Source: Beijerinckiaceae bacterium
GTDB taxonomy: Bacteria; Pseudomonadota; Alphaproteobacteria; Rhizobiales; Beijerinckiaceae
Length of the DNA: 5,753 bases
Direction of reading: 5' to 3'
Assembly: GCA_947380915.1 (NCBI GenBank)
Contig: CANCSY010000211.1
Coordinates: forward strand, 1 to 5,753
Position 1 is the first letter of the stretch. The number at the start of each line of letters is the position of its first letter. The notes beneath the pieces were generated by a model. It saw nothing but the letters and a program-made list of their open reading frames with translations, was not told the origin of the DNA and did no database searches. The position numbers and the translations under genes are program-made. Of this stretch, positions 1 through 4,815 are shown piece by piece.

Positions 1-234
1 CGCGCGCGCGCAAGGCAGGGGGGCGTGCAACTGCCCCTCGTCATTTCAGACCATGCGGATTGGGACGAGTTGCGCGCCACGGTGGAGGAGACTGGCTGCT
101 GCGAGCTCTGGGTCACCCATGGCGCGGAGGATGCGCTGGTGCATTGGGCCGCCCAGCGCGGCTTGCAGGCGCGCCCGCTCAATCTCATCGGCTATGGGGA
201 CGATGGTGAGCCGGCGGCGGAGGCGCAGCCATGA
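1..234 (+). CDS. Ligase-associated DNA exonuclease, C-terminal fragment (metallo-beta-lactamase/beta-CASP family)
   Basis: Only the last 77 codons are in the window; the gene is open to the left edge in frame 1 and ends with TGA at 232-234. Family members are about 330-350 residues, so most of the gene, including the metal-binding HxHxDH core, lies upstream. The visible part carries two late beta-CASP landmarks: ISDHADW at 43-63 (motif B, His codon at 52) and WVTHG at 109-123 (motif C, His codon at 118). It then has the typical tail ARPLNLIGYGDDGE. These enzymes are metal-dependent nucleases found with ATP-dependent DNA ligase, an Lhr-type helicase and a PdeM-like phosphoesterase in a bacterial repair cluster. 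The stop overlaps the ligase start by ATGA (231-234), which implies translational coupling. The GTG at 25 is an internal codon, not a start. Identity is inferred from the C-terminal motifs and from the neighbour. Confidence 0.87.
   Translation, partial: RARARQGGVQLPLVISDHADWDELRATVEETGCCELWVTHGAEDALVHWAAQRGLQARPLNLIGYGDDGEPAAEAQP
219..223 (+). promoter_or_regulatory. Shine-Dalgarno site of the DNA ligase gene
   Basis: GGAGG lies seven bases before the ATG at 231 and inside the last codons of the exonuclease gene. It fixes the ligase start and shows that the ligase can be re-initiated by ribosomes finishing the upstream gene. Confidence 0.8.
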
Positions 235-1883
235 ACCGCTTCGCCGAGCTGCTGGACCGTCTGGCCTATGAGCCCTCGCGCAACAACAAGCTGCGCCTGC
301 TGGTGGATTATCTCCGCACCCAGGCCGATCCTGATCGCGGCTATGCGCTGGCCGCCATGACCGGGGCGCTCAGTTTCGCCCATGCGAAGCCTGCGCTCAT
401 TCGCACCCTGATCAGCGAGCGCACCGACCCCGTGCTCTTCGCCATGAGCTATGACGATGTAGGCGATCTGTCGGAGACCGTGGCCCTGCTCTGGCCTGCG
501 CCGCAAGCGCCAGAGCGGCCCGCAGGCTCCAACCAGCCGCTGGCGCCGACCCTGTCGGGTATCGTCGAGCAATTGCACGAGACCAGCAAAAGCGCGCTGC
601 CCCTGCAACTCGCCCTCTGGCTCGATGCGCTGGACGAGACGGGACGCTGGGCTCTGTTGAAGCTCATCACCGGGGGCTTGCGCATTGGCGTCTCCGCGCG
701 CCTCGCCAAGACGGCTGTGGCCGCCATGGGCGGGCTGGACCCCAATGATGTCGAGGAGGTCTGGCATGGCCTCAAGCCGCCCTATCTCGATCTCTTCGCC
801 TGGGTGGAGGGCCGCGAGCCGCGCCCCGTGACCGATGATCCCGCGCCCTTCCGCACGCCCATGCTGGCCCATGCGCTGGACGAGGCCGATTTCGCCACGC
901 TCGACCCCGCTGAATTTTCGGCCGAGTGGAAATGGGATGGCATTCGCGTGCAGGCGGTCACCGGCTTTGACGCTGCGGGCGCCAGCGTGCAGCGGCTCTA
1001 TTCACGCACGGGCGAGGATATGTCCCATAGTTTCCCCGACCTGCTGGAGGCGCTGGGCGCCGCGGGTCTGGGCGATGTCGCCATTGACGGGGAATTGCTG
1101 GTGGTGCGCGAGGGGCTGGTGCAGTCCTTCGGCGTCTTGCAGCAGAGGCTCAACCGGAAGAGCGTGACGGCCAAACTGATAAACGAATATCCGCTGCATA
1201 TCCGCGCCTATGATCTGTTGACGGAAAATGGCGAGGACCTTCGCCCGCTGCCTTTCATGGAGCGACGCGCGCGGCTGGAGGCGCTGCTGACGCGCTGCGG
1301 TTCGCCACGGCTGGATCTGTCGCCTCTGGTGCCCTTCGACACATGGGAGGCTTTGGCGGAGGCAAGACGCGATCCCGCAAGCGCGGGTGCGGGCGCGGAT
1401 GCGGACGCCATCGAAGGGGTGATGCTGAAGCGGCGCAAATCCATTTATATTCCTGGCCGCCCAAAGGGGCCCTGGTGGAAATGGAAGCGCGATCCTTTCA
1501 ATGTAGACGCTGTCCTGATGTACGCCCAGCGCGGCCATGGAAAGCGTTCGTCCTTCTATTCGGATTTCACCTTTGGCGTCTGGCGCGAAGGCGCCAATGG
1601 CGATGAATTGGCGCCCGTGGGAAAGGCCTATTTCGGCTTCACCGATGAGGAGTTGGGCCAGCTCGACAAATGGGTGCGCAACAACACGACCAACCGCTTC
1701 GGCCCCGTGCGCGAGGTGAGCCACGGCCTTGTCCTCGAAATCGCCTTTGATGGCCTCAATCGTTCCACGCGCCACAAGTCCGGCGTAGCCATGCGCTTTC
1801 CCCGCATTTCGCGCATCCGCTGGGACAAGCCCGCGAAGGACGCTGATCGTATCGAGACCCTGGAGCGCTTGTTGCGCGAGTAA
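231..1883 (+). CDS. ATP-dependent DNA ligase of the exonuclease/helicase repair cluster
   Basis: This 550-residue protein seals nicks in duplex DNA through a lysyl-AMP intermediate, acting in repair and not as the main replicative NAD-dependent ligase. The length is normal for the bacterial family often annotated as cisplatin damage response ligase. An N-terminal helical DNA-binding domain (about 1-200) is followed by the nucleotidyltransferase domain (about 205-425) and an OB-fold domain to the C-terminus. All key motifs are intact: motif I KWDGIR at 234-239 with Lys234 as adenylation site, SRTG at 258-261, motif III DGE at 286-288, YDLL at 327-330, motif IV EGVMLK at 395-400, and motif V KWKRD at 417-421. 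The ATG overlaps the exonuclease stop and has a GGAGG site, so both genes are probably one operon. An Ala/Gly/Asp-rich stretch at 385-393, just before motif IV, is unusual. No helicase follows; the next gene is convergent. Confidence 0.95.
   Translation: MNRFAELLDRLAYEPSRNNKLRLLVDYLRTQADPDRGYALAAMTGALSFAHAKPALIRTLISERTDPVLFAMSYDDVGDLSETVALLWPAPQAPERPAGSNQPLAPTLSGIVEQLHETSKSALPLQLALWLDALDETGRWALLKLITGGLRIGVSARLAKTAVAAMGGLDPNDVEEVWHGLKPPYLDLFAWVEGREPRPVTDDPAPFRTPMLAHALDEADFATLDPAEFSAEWKWDGIRVQAVTGFDAAGASVQRLYSRTGEDMSHSFPDLLEALGAAGLGDVAIDGELLVVREGLVQSFGVLQQRLNRKSVTAKLINEYPLHIRAYDLLTENGEDLRPLPFMERRARLEALLTRCGSPRLDLSPLVPFDTWEALAEARRDPASAGAGADADAIEGVMLKRRKSIYIPGRPKGPWWKWKRDPFNVDAVLMYAQRGHGKRSSFYSDFTFGVWREGANGDELAPVGKAYFGFTDEELGQLDKWVRNNTTNRFGPVREVSHGLVLEIAFDGLNRSTRHKSGVAMRFPRISRIRWDKPAKDADRIETLERLLRE
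1383..1406 (+). repeat. Short hexanucleotide repeat (four GCGGNN units) inside the ligase gene
   Basis: Four in-frame units (GCGGGT, GCGGGC, GCGGAT, GCGGAC) encode Ala-Gly-Ala-Gly-Ala-Asp-Ala-Asp at residues 385-392 of the ligase. The repeat lies in the linker just before motif IV (EGVMLK). From memory of the family, relatives have a shorter linker here, so this looks like a small repeat expansion in a surface loop. It keeps the frame. Confidence 0.6.
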
Positions 1884-1887
1884 GCGT

Positions 1888-3681
1888 TCAGGCGCCTTTG
1901 TCGGGGCGGAGCACATCGCCTGGCCCGTGCAGCAGGCCAGTCACGAAGGCGGCGCCCTCGCTCGTGGGGTCGGCCGGATGCAGGAAGCTGGCGCCAATGC
2001 CGGCGGCTATGGCGGTTGCGCAGCCTACCACGGCCGCTGTCGCCAGAACTTCGACCGTCGGGTCATGGCCGGGCAGCAGTATGATCGCTTCGGCCATGGC
2101 CAGGCCCGCCACAAGGCCGATGGCGCCATCCTGTCCTTCTGCGCGGGGGCAGAGACAGAGCGCCAGCAGGGGCGCCACCGCCACCGCGCTGAGGCCGAGG
2201 GCGGTGGCGATCAGAAGGCGCGGATCTGGCGTTATCTGTGACAATATCCAGACGCCGCCGCCGATGGCGCCGAGCAGGATCAGGCGTCTTGTCGCAAGGC
2301 GGCGGCTTGTCAGGCGGTAGGCCTTGCTTGCCCGGTAGAAGGCGCTGTCGCCCAGCGCTGTGGCCAGCGTCAGGAAGCCCGCAGCGCAAAGGGCCATGGC
2401 GATGGCCATGCGTCCCGCCATCGCCAGGCCTGAAAAGGCGGCGCCATAGCCGCGCAGGTCAGGCAGGCCCAGCAGCAGATATTCGACGCTGGCGGCGATG
2501 TCGCTGGGCCGCAGTGCGTCCGCAAAGCCCGGCAGCGCCGCGCAAGCTTCTTTGGCCTGCGCGATTGTGAGGGGATTGGCGCCGCAGATCGAGACCAGGC
2601 CTCGCGCGCTGGCCGCCAGCAGAAAGGGGGGCAGATCATTGAGGCGCAGGCCCGTCACGCCAGCTTGCAGGGCGAGGGTGGAGGCCGCCACGACCACCAG
2701 CGCCATGAGCGCAAGCAGGGCGAACCACAGGAGCCCCGCAAGGCCGCCGCTTCTGGCTTCGCTCTCGCGCGGGGTGGTCAGGAGGGGAGCGATCAGGGGT
2801 GGCAGCGCCACCAGCCCCAGCGCCATGGCGGCGATGAGCATGCCGTCCCCGTCGGCAGGCGCGTTGGCGGCGCCATGCCATTCTGACAGGCGCGCAAGCG
2901 CTTGCTCAAAGGCGGCGCCGTCGCCGGGCAGGGGCAGTGGAATGGTCGCGCCGCTGGCGATCATCAGGGCCAGCGGCGCGGCGATCCCCGCGATCAGCAG
3001 TCCGGCGGCGCCTGTCGCGGACCAGACAAGGCCCGTCATGCCGCCGGGAACGACCATCACCGCCACGATGCAGGCCGCGATCATGGCGCAAACGTTCGGC
3101 CTGAGGGAGGTCGCCTGGGCGATGACGCTCTGGGCCATGGCCAGGCCCGCCAGCCCCAGACAAAAGCCCAGGGCGCCGATGGCGAGTGTCACGCCCACGC
3201 GCAGGGTCAGGCTCGGGAAGCGGGTCGCGATCAGGTCGGCGATGGAGAAGGCGCCCGCCTTGCGCAGCAGGGGGCCAGTGACCAGCCCCGCCAGGGCCAG
3301 ACCGCCACCAAATCCGATCACCAGATCGGACAGGGAGGCGCTGGCGAGCGGGCGCCATGCGAAGGGTGCGGCGAGCGCTGCCGCGAGCGCGGCCATGGCC
3401 AATCCCCCATAGACGCCCGGCGTGATGCGCCCTGCCCCATGAAAACCGGCGATTCGCATGGAGCGCAGCATGAATCCGATGGTCGCCAGTCCTGCTGCGG
3501 CGAGGGCCGGGCCGAGCGCCGCCACCAGCCGCTCGGGCGCCCCGATGCGGTCGAGCAGGACGAAGGCCCCTGCGCTCACTACAAAAACGGCGGTGGCGAA
3601 GGCGACCCGTCCATCAATGGCGGCGCGGGTCGTCCCCTCGTCCCATTCCGGCTTGATCCCCACTCGCTTGTCCTGCGTCAC
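1888..3681 (-). CDS. Sodium:solute symporter (SSS) family membrane protein, VC_2705/ActP-like, divergent
   Basis: This 597-residue inner-membrane protein has about 13-14 hydrophobic segments (roughly 26-45, 52-72, 90-108, 118-138, 162-188, 197-219, 222-243, 281-301, 311-338, 415-442, 467-483, 488-511, 518-537, 543-567). SSS landmarks are present: AGRITPGVYGGLAMA at 83-97 for the usual AGR..P..NG.A, PLLRKAGAFSIADLIATRF at 137-155, GGMTGLVW at 213-220, and LPPLIAPLLTTPRESEAR at 293-310 for the usual LPH..xRFFT.P....AR. These point to Na+-coupled carboxylate (acetate-type) carriers, but several motif residues differ, so substrate and even transport are uncertain. The GTG start at 3681 is chosen because GGAG (3688-3691) precedes it by six bases. 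The frame stays open upstream to 4434, but that part would overlap the response regulator. The gene is divergent from the regulator and convergent with the ligase. No DUF4212 small subunit gene is adjacent. Confidence 0.8.
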   Translation of the reverse strand: MTQDKRVGIKPEWDEGTTRAAIDGRVAFATAVFVVSAGAFVLLDRIGAPERLVAALGPALAAAGLATIGFMLRSMRIAGFHGAGRITPGVYGGLAMAALAAALAAPFAWRPLASASLSDLVIGFGGGLALAGLVTGPLLRKAGAFSIADLIATRFPSLTLRVGVTLAIGALGFCLGLAGLAMAQSVIAQATSLRPNVCAMIAACIVAVMVVPGGMTGLVWSATGAAGLLIAGIAAPLALMIASGATIPLPLPGDGAAFEQALARLSEWHGAANAPADGDGMLIAAMALGLVALPPLIAPLLTTPRESEARSGGLAGLLWFALLALMALVVVAASTLALQAGVTGLRLNDLPPFLLAASARGLVSICGANPLTIAQAKEACAALPGFADALRPSDIAASVEYLLLGLPDLRGYGAAFSGLAMAGRMAIAMALCAAGFLTLATALGDSAFYRASKAYRLTSRRLATRRLILLGAIGGGVWILSQITPDPRLLIATALGLSAVAVAPLLALCLCPRAEGQDGAIGLVAGLAMAEAIILLPGHDPTVEVLATAAVVGCATAIAAGIGASFLHPADPTSEGAAFVTGLLHGPGDVLRPDKGA

Positions 3682-3687
3682 GATCAA

Positions 3688-3691
3688 CTCC
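3688..3691 (-). promoter_or_regulatory. Shine-Dalgarno site deciding the GTG start of the symporter-like gene
   Basis: On the minus strand GGAG stands six bases before the GTG at 3681-3679. In-frame GTG/TTG codons further upstream have no comparable site and would push the gene into the control region. The site overlaps the outer CCAAGG arm of the inverted repeat, so a protein bound there could also block initiation. Confidence 0.65.
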
Positions 3692-3700
3692 AAGGGGCTA

Positions 3701-3766
3701 TATTGGCGGCTTGATAACAACTTAACATCGGGCCAATTGACAGGATTGCAAGAGTGTCCGCCAATA
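3701..3766. repeat. Inverted repeat TATTGGCGG / CCGCCAATA flanking the divergent promoters
   Basis: The arms at 3701-3709 and 3758-3766 are perfect 9-base reverse complements separated by 48 bases. Both continue outward with partial similarity: CCAAGG at 3690-3695 on the left, CCTTGG at 3775-3780 on the right, with gaps of five and eight bases. The arms lie about 20 and 26 bases before the respective GTG starts. The layout fits a pair of operator half-sites for a regulator controlling both directions, most simply the adjacent response regulator. The function is inferred. Confidence 0.5.
3737..3742 (+). promoter_or_regulatory. Possible -35 element (TTGACA) of the response regulator promoter
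   Basis: TTGACA matches the sigma70-type -35 consensus exactly and points toward the response regulator. No good -10 hexamer follows: at spacings of 17-19 bases one finds GCCAAT, CCAATA or CAATAG. If real, the promoter is weak or activator-dependent, and its -10 region would fall on the right arm of the inverted repeat. Confidence 0.35.
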
Positions 3767-3774
3767 GGCCTATT
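3763..3774. promoter_or_regulatory. 12-bp perfect palindrome AATAGGCCTATT, possible operator
   Basis: The palindrome is perfect and lies 19 bases before the response regulator start, overlapping the right arm of the inverted repeat. Dimeric NarL/FixJ regulators commonly bind short dyads of this size, so it is a candidate autoregulatory site. No protein can be assigned from sequence alone. Confidence 0.4.
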
Positions 3775-3778
3775 CCTT

Positions 3779-3785
3779 GGGGGGA
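3779..3785 (+). promoter_or_regulatory. Shine-Dalgarno site of the response regulator gene
   Basis: GGGGGGA ends seven bases before the GTG at 3793. It favours this start over the in-frame GTG at 3754, which has no such site and would add 13 residues that are not part of a receiver domain. Confidence 0.65.
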
Positions 3786-3792
3786 TTTCACC

Positions 3793-4458
3793 GTGAGTGT
3801 TTCGACACGCATTATCATAGCTGACGACCACCCGCTCGTGCGCGGAGCCCTGCATCAGGCCGTCGCCGGCGCTGTTCAAGGTTGCGCCATTGTCGAATGC
3901 GCCGACCTTGAGGCGCTGACCAAGGAGCTCGACGCCAATGACGAGGTCGATCTTGTCTTGCTTGATCTGGCCATGCCCGGCGTGCGCGGCTTCTCCGGGT
4001 TGATGTATCTGCGCGCCCAGCATCCCGGGGTGCCGGTGGTCGTCGTCTCGGGCAACGAGGACAGGGGGGTGATGCGCCGCTGCATCGATTTTGGCGCCTC
4101 GGGCTTCATTCCCAAGACCACGGATATGGAAGTGATGCGCGCCGCCATTCGCAAGGTGCTCGAGGGCGGCGCCTGGACCCCGCCGGATGTGGATCTTTCC
4201 GCGCCCGCCGACAAGGACACCGCCGACATCGTGCGTCGCATGGCGACCCTCACGCCCCAGCAGGTGCGGGTGCTGATGATGCTGTCGGAGGGGCTGCTCA
4301 ACAAGCAGATCGCCTATGAACTGACGGTGTCCGAGGCCACCGTGAAGGCCCATGTCTCCGCCATCCTGCAAAAGCTGGGGGTCGAGAGCCGGACCCAGGC
4401 GGTCATCACCGCCAAGAAGATCGAGGGAGATCATTTTGGCGGCGAGGGGCAGGGCTAA
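3793..4458 (+). CDS. Response regulator, NarL/FixJ (LuxR-type) family, ErdR/CrbR-like
   Basis: This 221-residue protein is a two-component transcription factor. The receiver domain (about 5-125) has the acidic pocket Asp11-Asp12, phosphoacceptor Asp58 in LLDLAMPG, the switch Ser86 in VVVSGNED, and Lys108 in GFIPK. The C-terminal LuxR-type helix-turn-helix (about 151-207) reads LTPQQVRVLMMLSEG, then NKQIAYELTVSEATVKAHVSAILQKLGV. All residues needed for phosphorylation and DNA binding are present. Wording such as GASGFIPK and the SGNED segment resemble the ErdR/CrbR/AgmR group that controls acetate and ethanol use, where CrbS, a kinase with an SSS domain, is the partner; this sub-assignment is from memory and tentative. 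No histidine kinase gene lies in the window. The GTG at 3793 is preferred because of its SD and because the receiver domain begins three residues later. The divergent symporter-like gene is the likeliest local target. Confidence 0.93.
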   Translation: MSVSTRIIIADDHPLVRGALHQAVAGAVQGCAIVECADLEALTKELDANDEVDLVLLDLAMPGVRGFSGLMYLRAQHPGVPVVVVSGNEDRGVMRRCIDFGASGFIPKTTDMEVMRAAIRKVLEGGAWTPPDVDLSAPADKDTADIVRRMATLTPQQVRVLMMLSEGLLNKQIAYELTVSEATVKAHVSAILQKLGVESRTQAVITAKKIEGDHFGGEGQG

Positions 4459-4480
4459 AGCCGCCCTGATTTGGCCTTTT
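4450..4480 (+). terminator. Weak possible terminator after the response regulator
   Basis: CAGGGC (4450-4455) and GCCCTG (4463-4468) form a 6-bp stem with a 7-base loop that contains the TAA stop codon. An interrupted T-rich stretch (ATTTGGCCTTTT) follows. The stem is short and the T run is broken, so this is a tentative call. Confidence 0.25.
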
Positions 4481-4539
4481 GGGCGAACTAGGAATGGGGC
4501 GAGCCGAATCGCGGCGCCTGGCTAATTCTGGATTTACTC

Positions 4540-4815
4540 ATGGCCGACACACTCGCCCGCTTCCTTGGCGGCCCGCCGCTCTCGGTTCTGGCCCGCCTGC
4601 TGATGCTCTCGCTGATCGCGGGCGCGCTGCTCATGTGGCTGGAGATTCATCCCGCCGAAATCATTGAAAACGTGGAGCGCCTGTTCCGCCGCCTGTGGAA
4701 TCTGGGTTTCGGCGCTGTGCGGGTGGTGCTGGAATATGTGATCGCCGGGGCGGTCATCGTCGTGCCGATCTGGCTGGTGCTGCGCCTCCTCAACGCGGGG
4801 CGCGGCCCGCGTTGA
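4540..4815 (+). CDS. Small two-helix inner-membrane protein, DUF6460-like
   Basis: The gene encodes 91 residues. It opens with a short polar stretch (MADTLARFLGGPP), followed by a hydrophobic helix at about 14-34, an amphipathic charged segment at about 38-56 (IIENVERLFRRLWNLGF), a second hydrophobic helix at about 62-84, and a basic tail (GRGPR). The FLGGPPLSVLARLL opening, the RLW.LGF centre and the VVPIWL.LRLL end match my recollection of DUF6460, a small family of unknown function common in Hyphomicrobiales, some members of which carry unreliable names in databases. GGA at 4530-4532 precedes the ATG by seven bases. The gene lies 81 bases after the response regulator on the same strand and may or may not be co-transcribed. 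Its TGA directly touches the pyrD stop. No function can be assigned. Confidence 0.75.
   Translation: MADTLARFLGGPPLSVLARLLMLSLIAGALLMWLEIHPAEIIENVERLFRRLWNLGFGAVRVVLEYVIAGAVIVVPIWLVLRLLNAGRGPR

Larger units (their letters stand above)
3682..3792. promoter_or_regulatory. Divergent control region between the symporter-like gene and the response regulator
   Basis: The 111 bases between the two GTG starts must hold both promoters and are clearly AT-richer than the flanking genes. They contain a 9-bp inverted repeat (TATTGGCGG at 3701-3709, CCGCCAATA at 3758-3766), each arm followed on the gene side by CCAAGG/CCTTGG. They also contain a 12-bp palindrome at 3763-3774, a CAATTG at 3734-3739, and a TTGACA at 3737-3742. 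No confident minus-strand promoter was found; TTGCAA and TGTTAA on the minus strand, 18 bases apart, are only a weak candidate. The arrangement suggests one regulator acting on both genes. Confidence 0.6.

Noticed and set aside
1..11. Alternating CG run at the left edge, possible Z-DNA or repeat.
   Set aside because: It is short, in frame, and encodes Arg-Ala-Arg-Ala of the exonuclease; in GC-rich coding DNA this is unremarkable.
192..872. Long open frame on the minus strand opposite the ligase (226 codons).
   Set aside because: It lies wholly antisense to the well-supported exonuclease and ligase genes, has a low-complexity Gly/Ala/Arg/Gln composition and no recognisable domain. Such shadows are expected in GC-rich codon-biased DNA.
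1866..1886. CGCTT...AAGCG stem at the ligase stop as a terminator.
   Set aside because: The stem is only 5 bp with an 11-base loop and no T run follows, so chance is a sufficient explanation.
1002..1916. 304-codon open frame on the minus strand opposite the ligase 3' half.
   Set aside because: It is antisense to conserved ligase motifs III-V, overlaps the end of the symporter-like gene, and has no family features.
2498..3412. Long plus-strand open frames opposite the symporter-like gene (also 2902-3714 and 3458-3796).
   Set aside because: Their products are Arg/Ala/Pro- or Gly/Gln/His-rich without domain signatures, while the minus-strand frame shows membrane helices and SSS motifs.
3754..3792. 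Earlier GTG start for the response regulator.
   Set aside because: It has no SD and would translate the palindrome and the SD of the better start; receiver domains of this family begin close to their first residue.
3682..4434. N-terminal extension of the symporter-like frame up to 4434.
   Set aside because: The extension is antisense to the response regulator, is not membrane-like, and a GTG with a good SD lies at 3681, where the recognisable protein begins.
4479..4667. Plus-strand frame starting at 4479 as an additional small gene.
   Set aside because: It overlaps the better-supported 4540 gene in another frame, has no SD, and its composition is that of a shadow frame.
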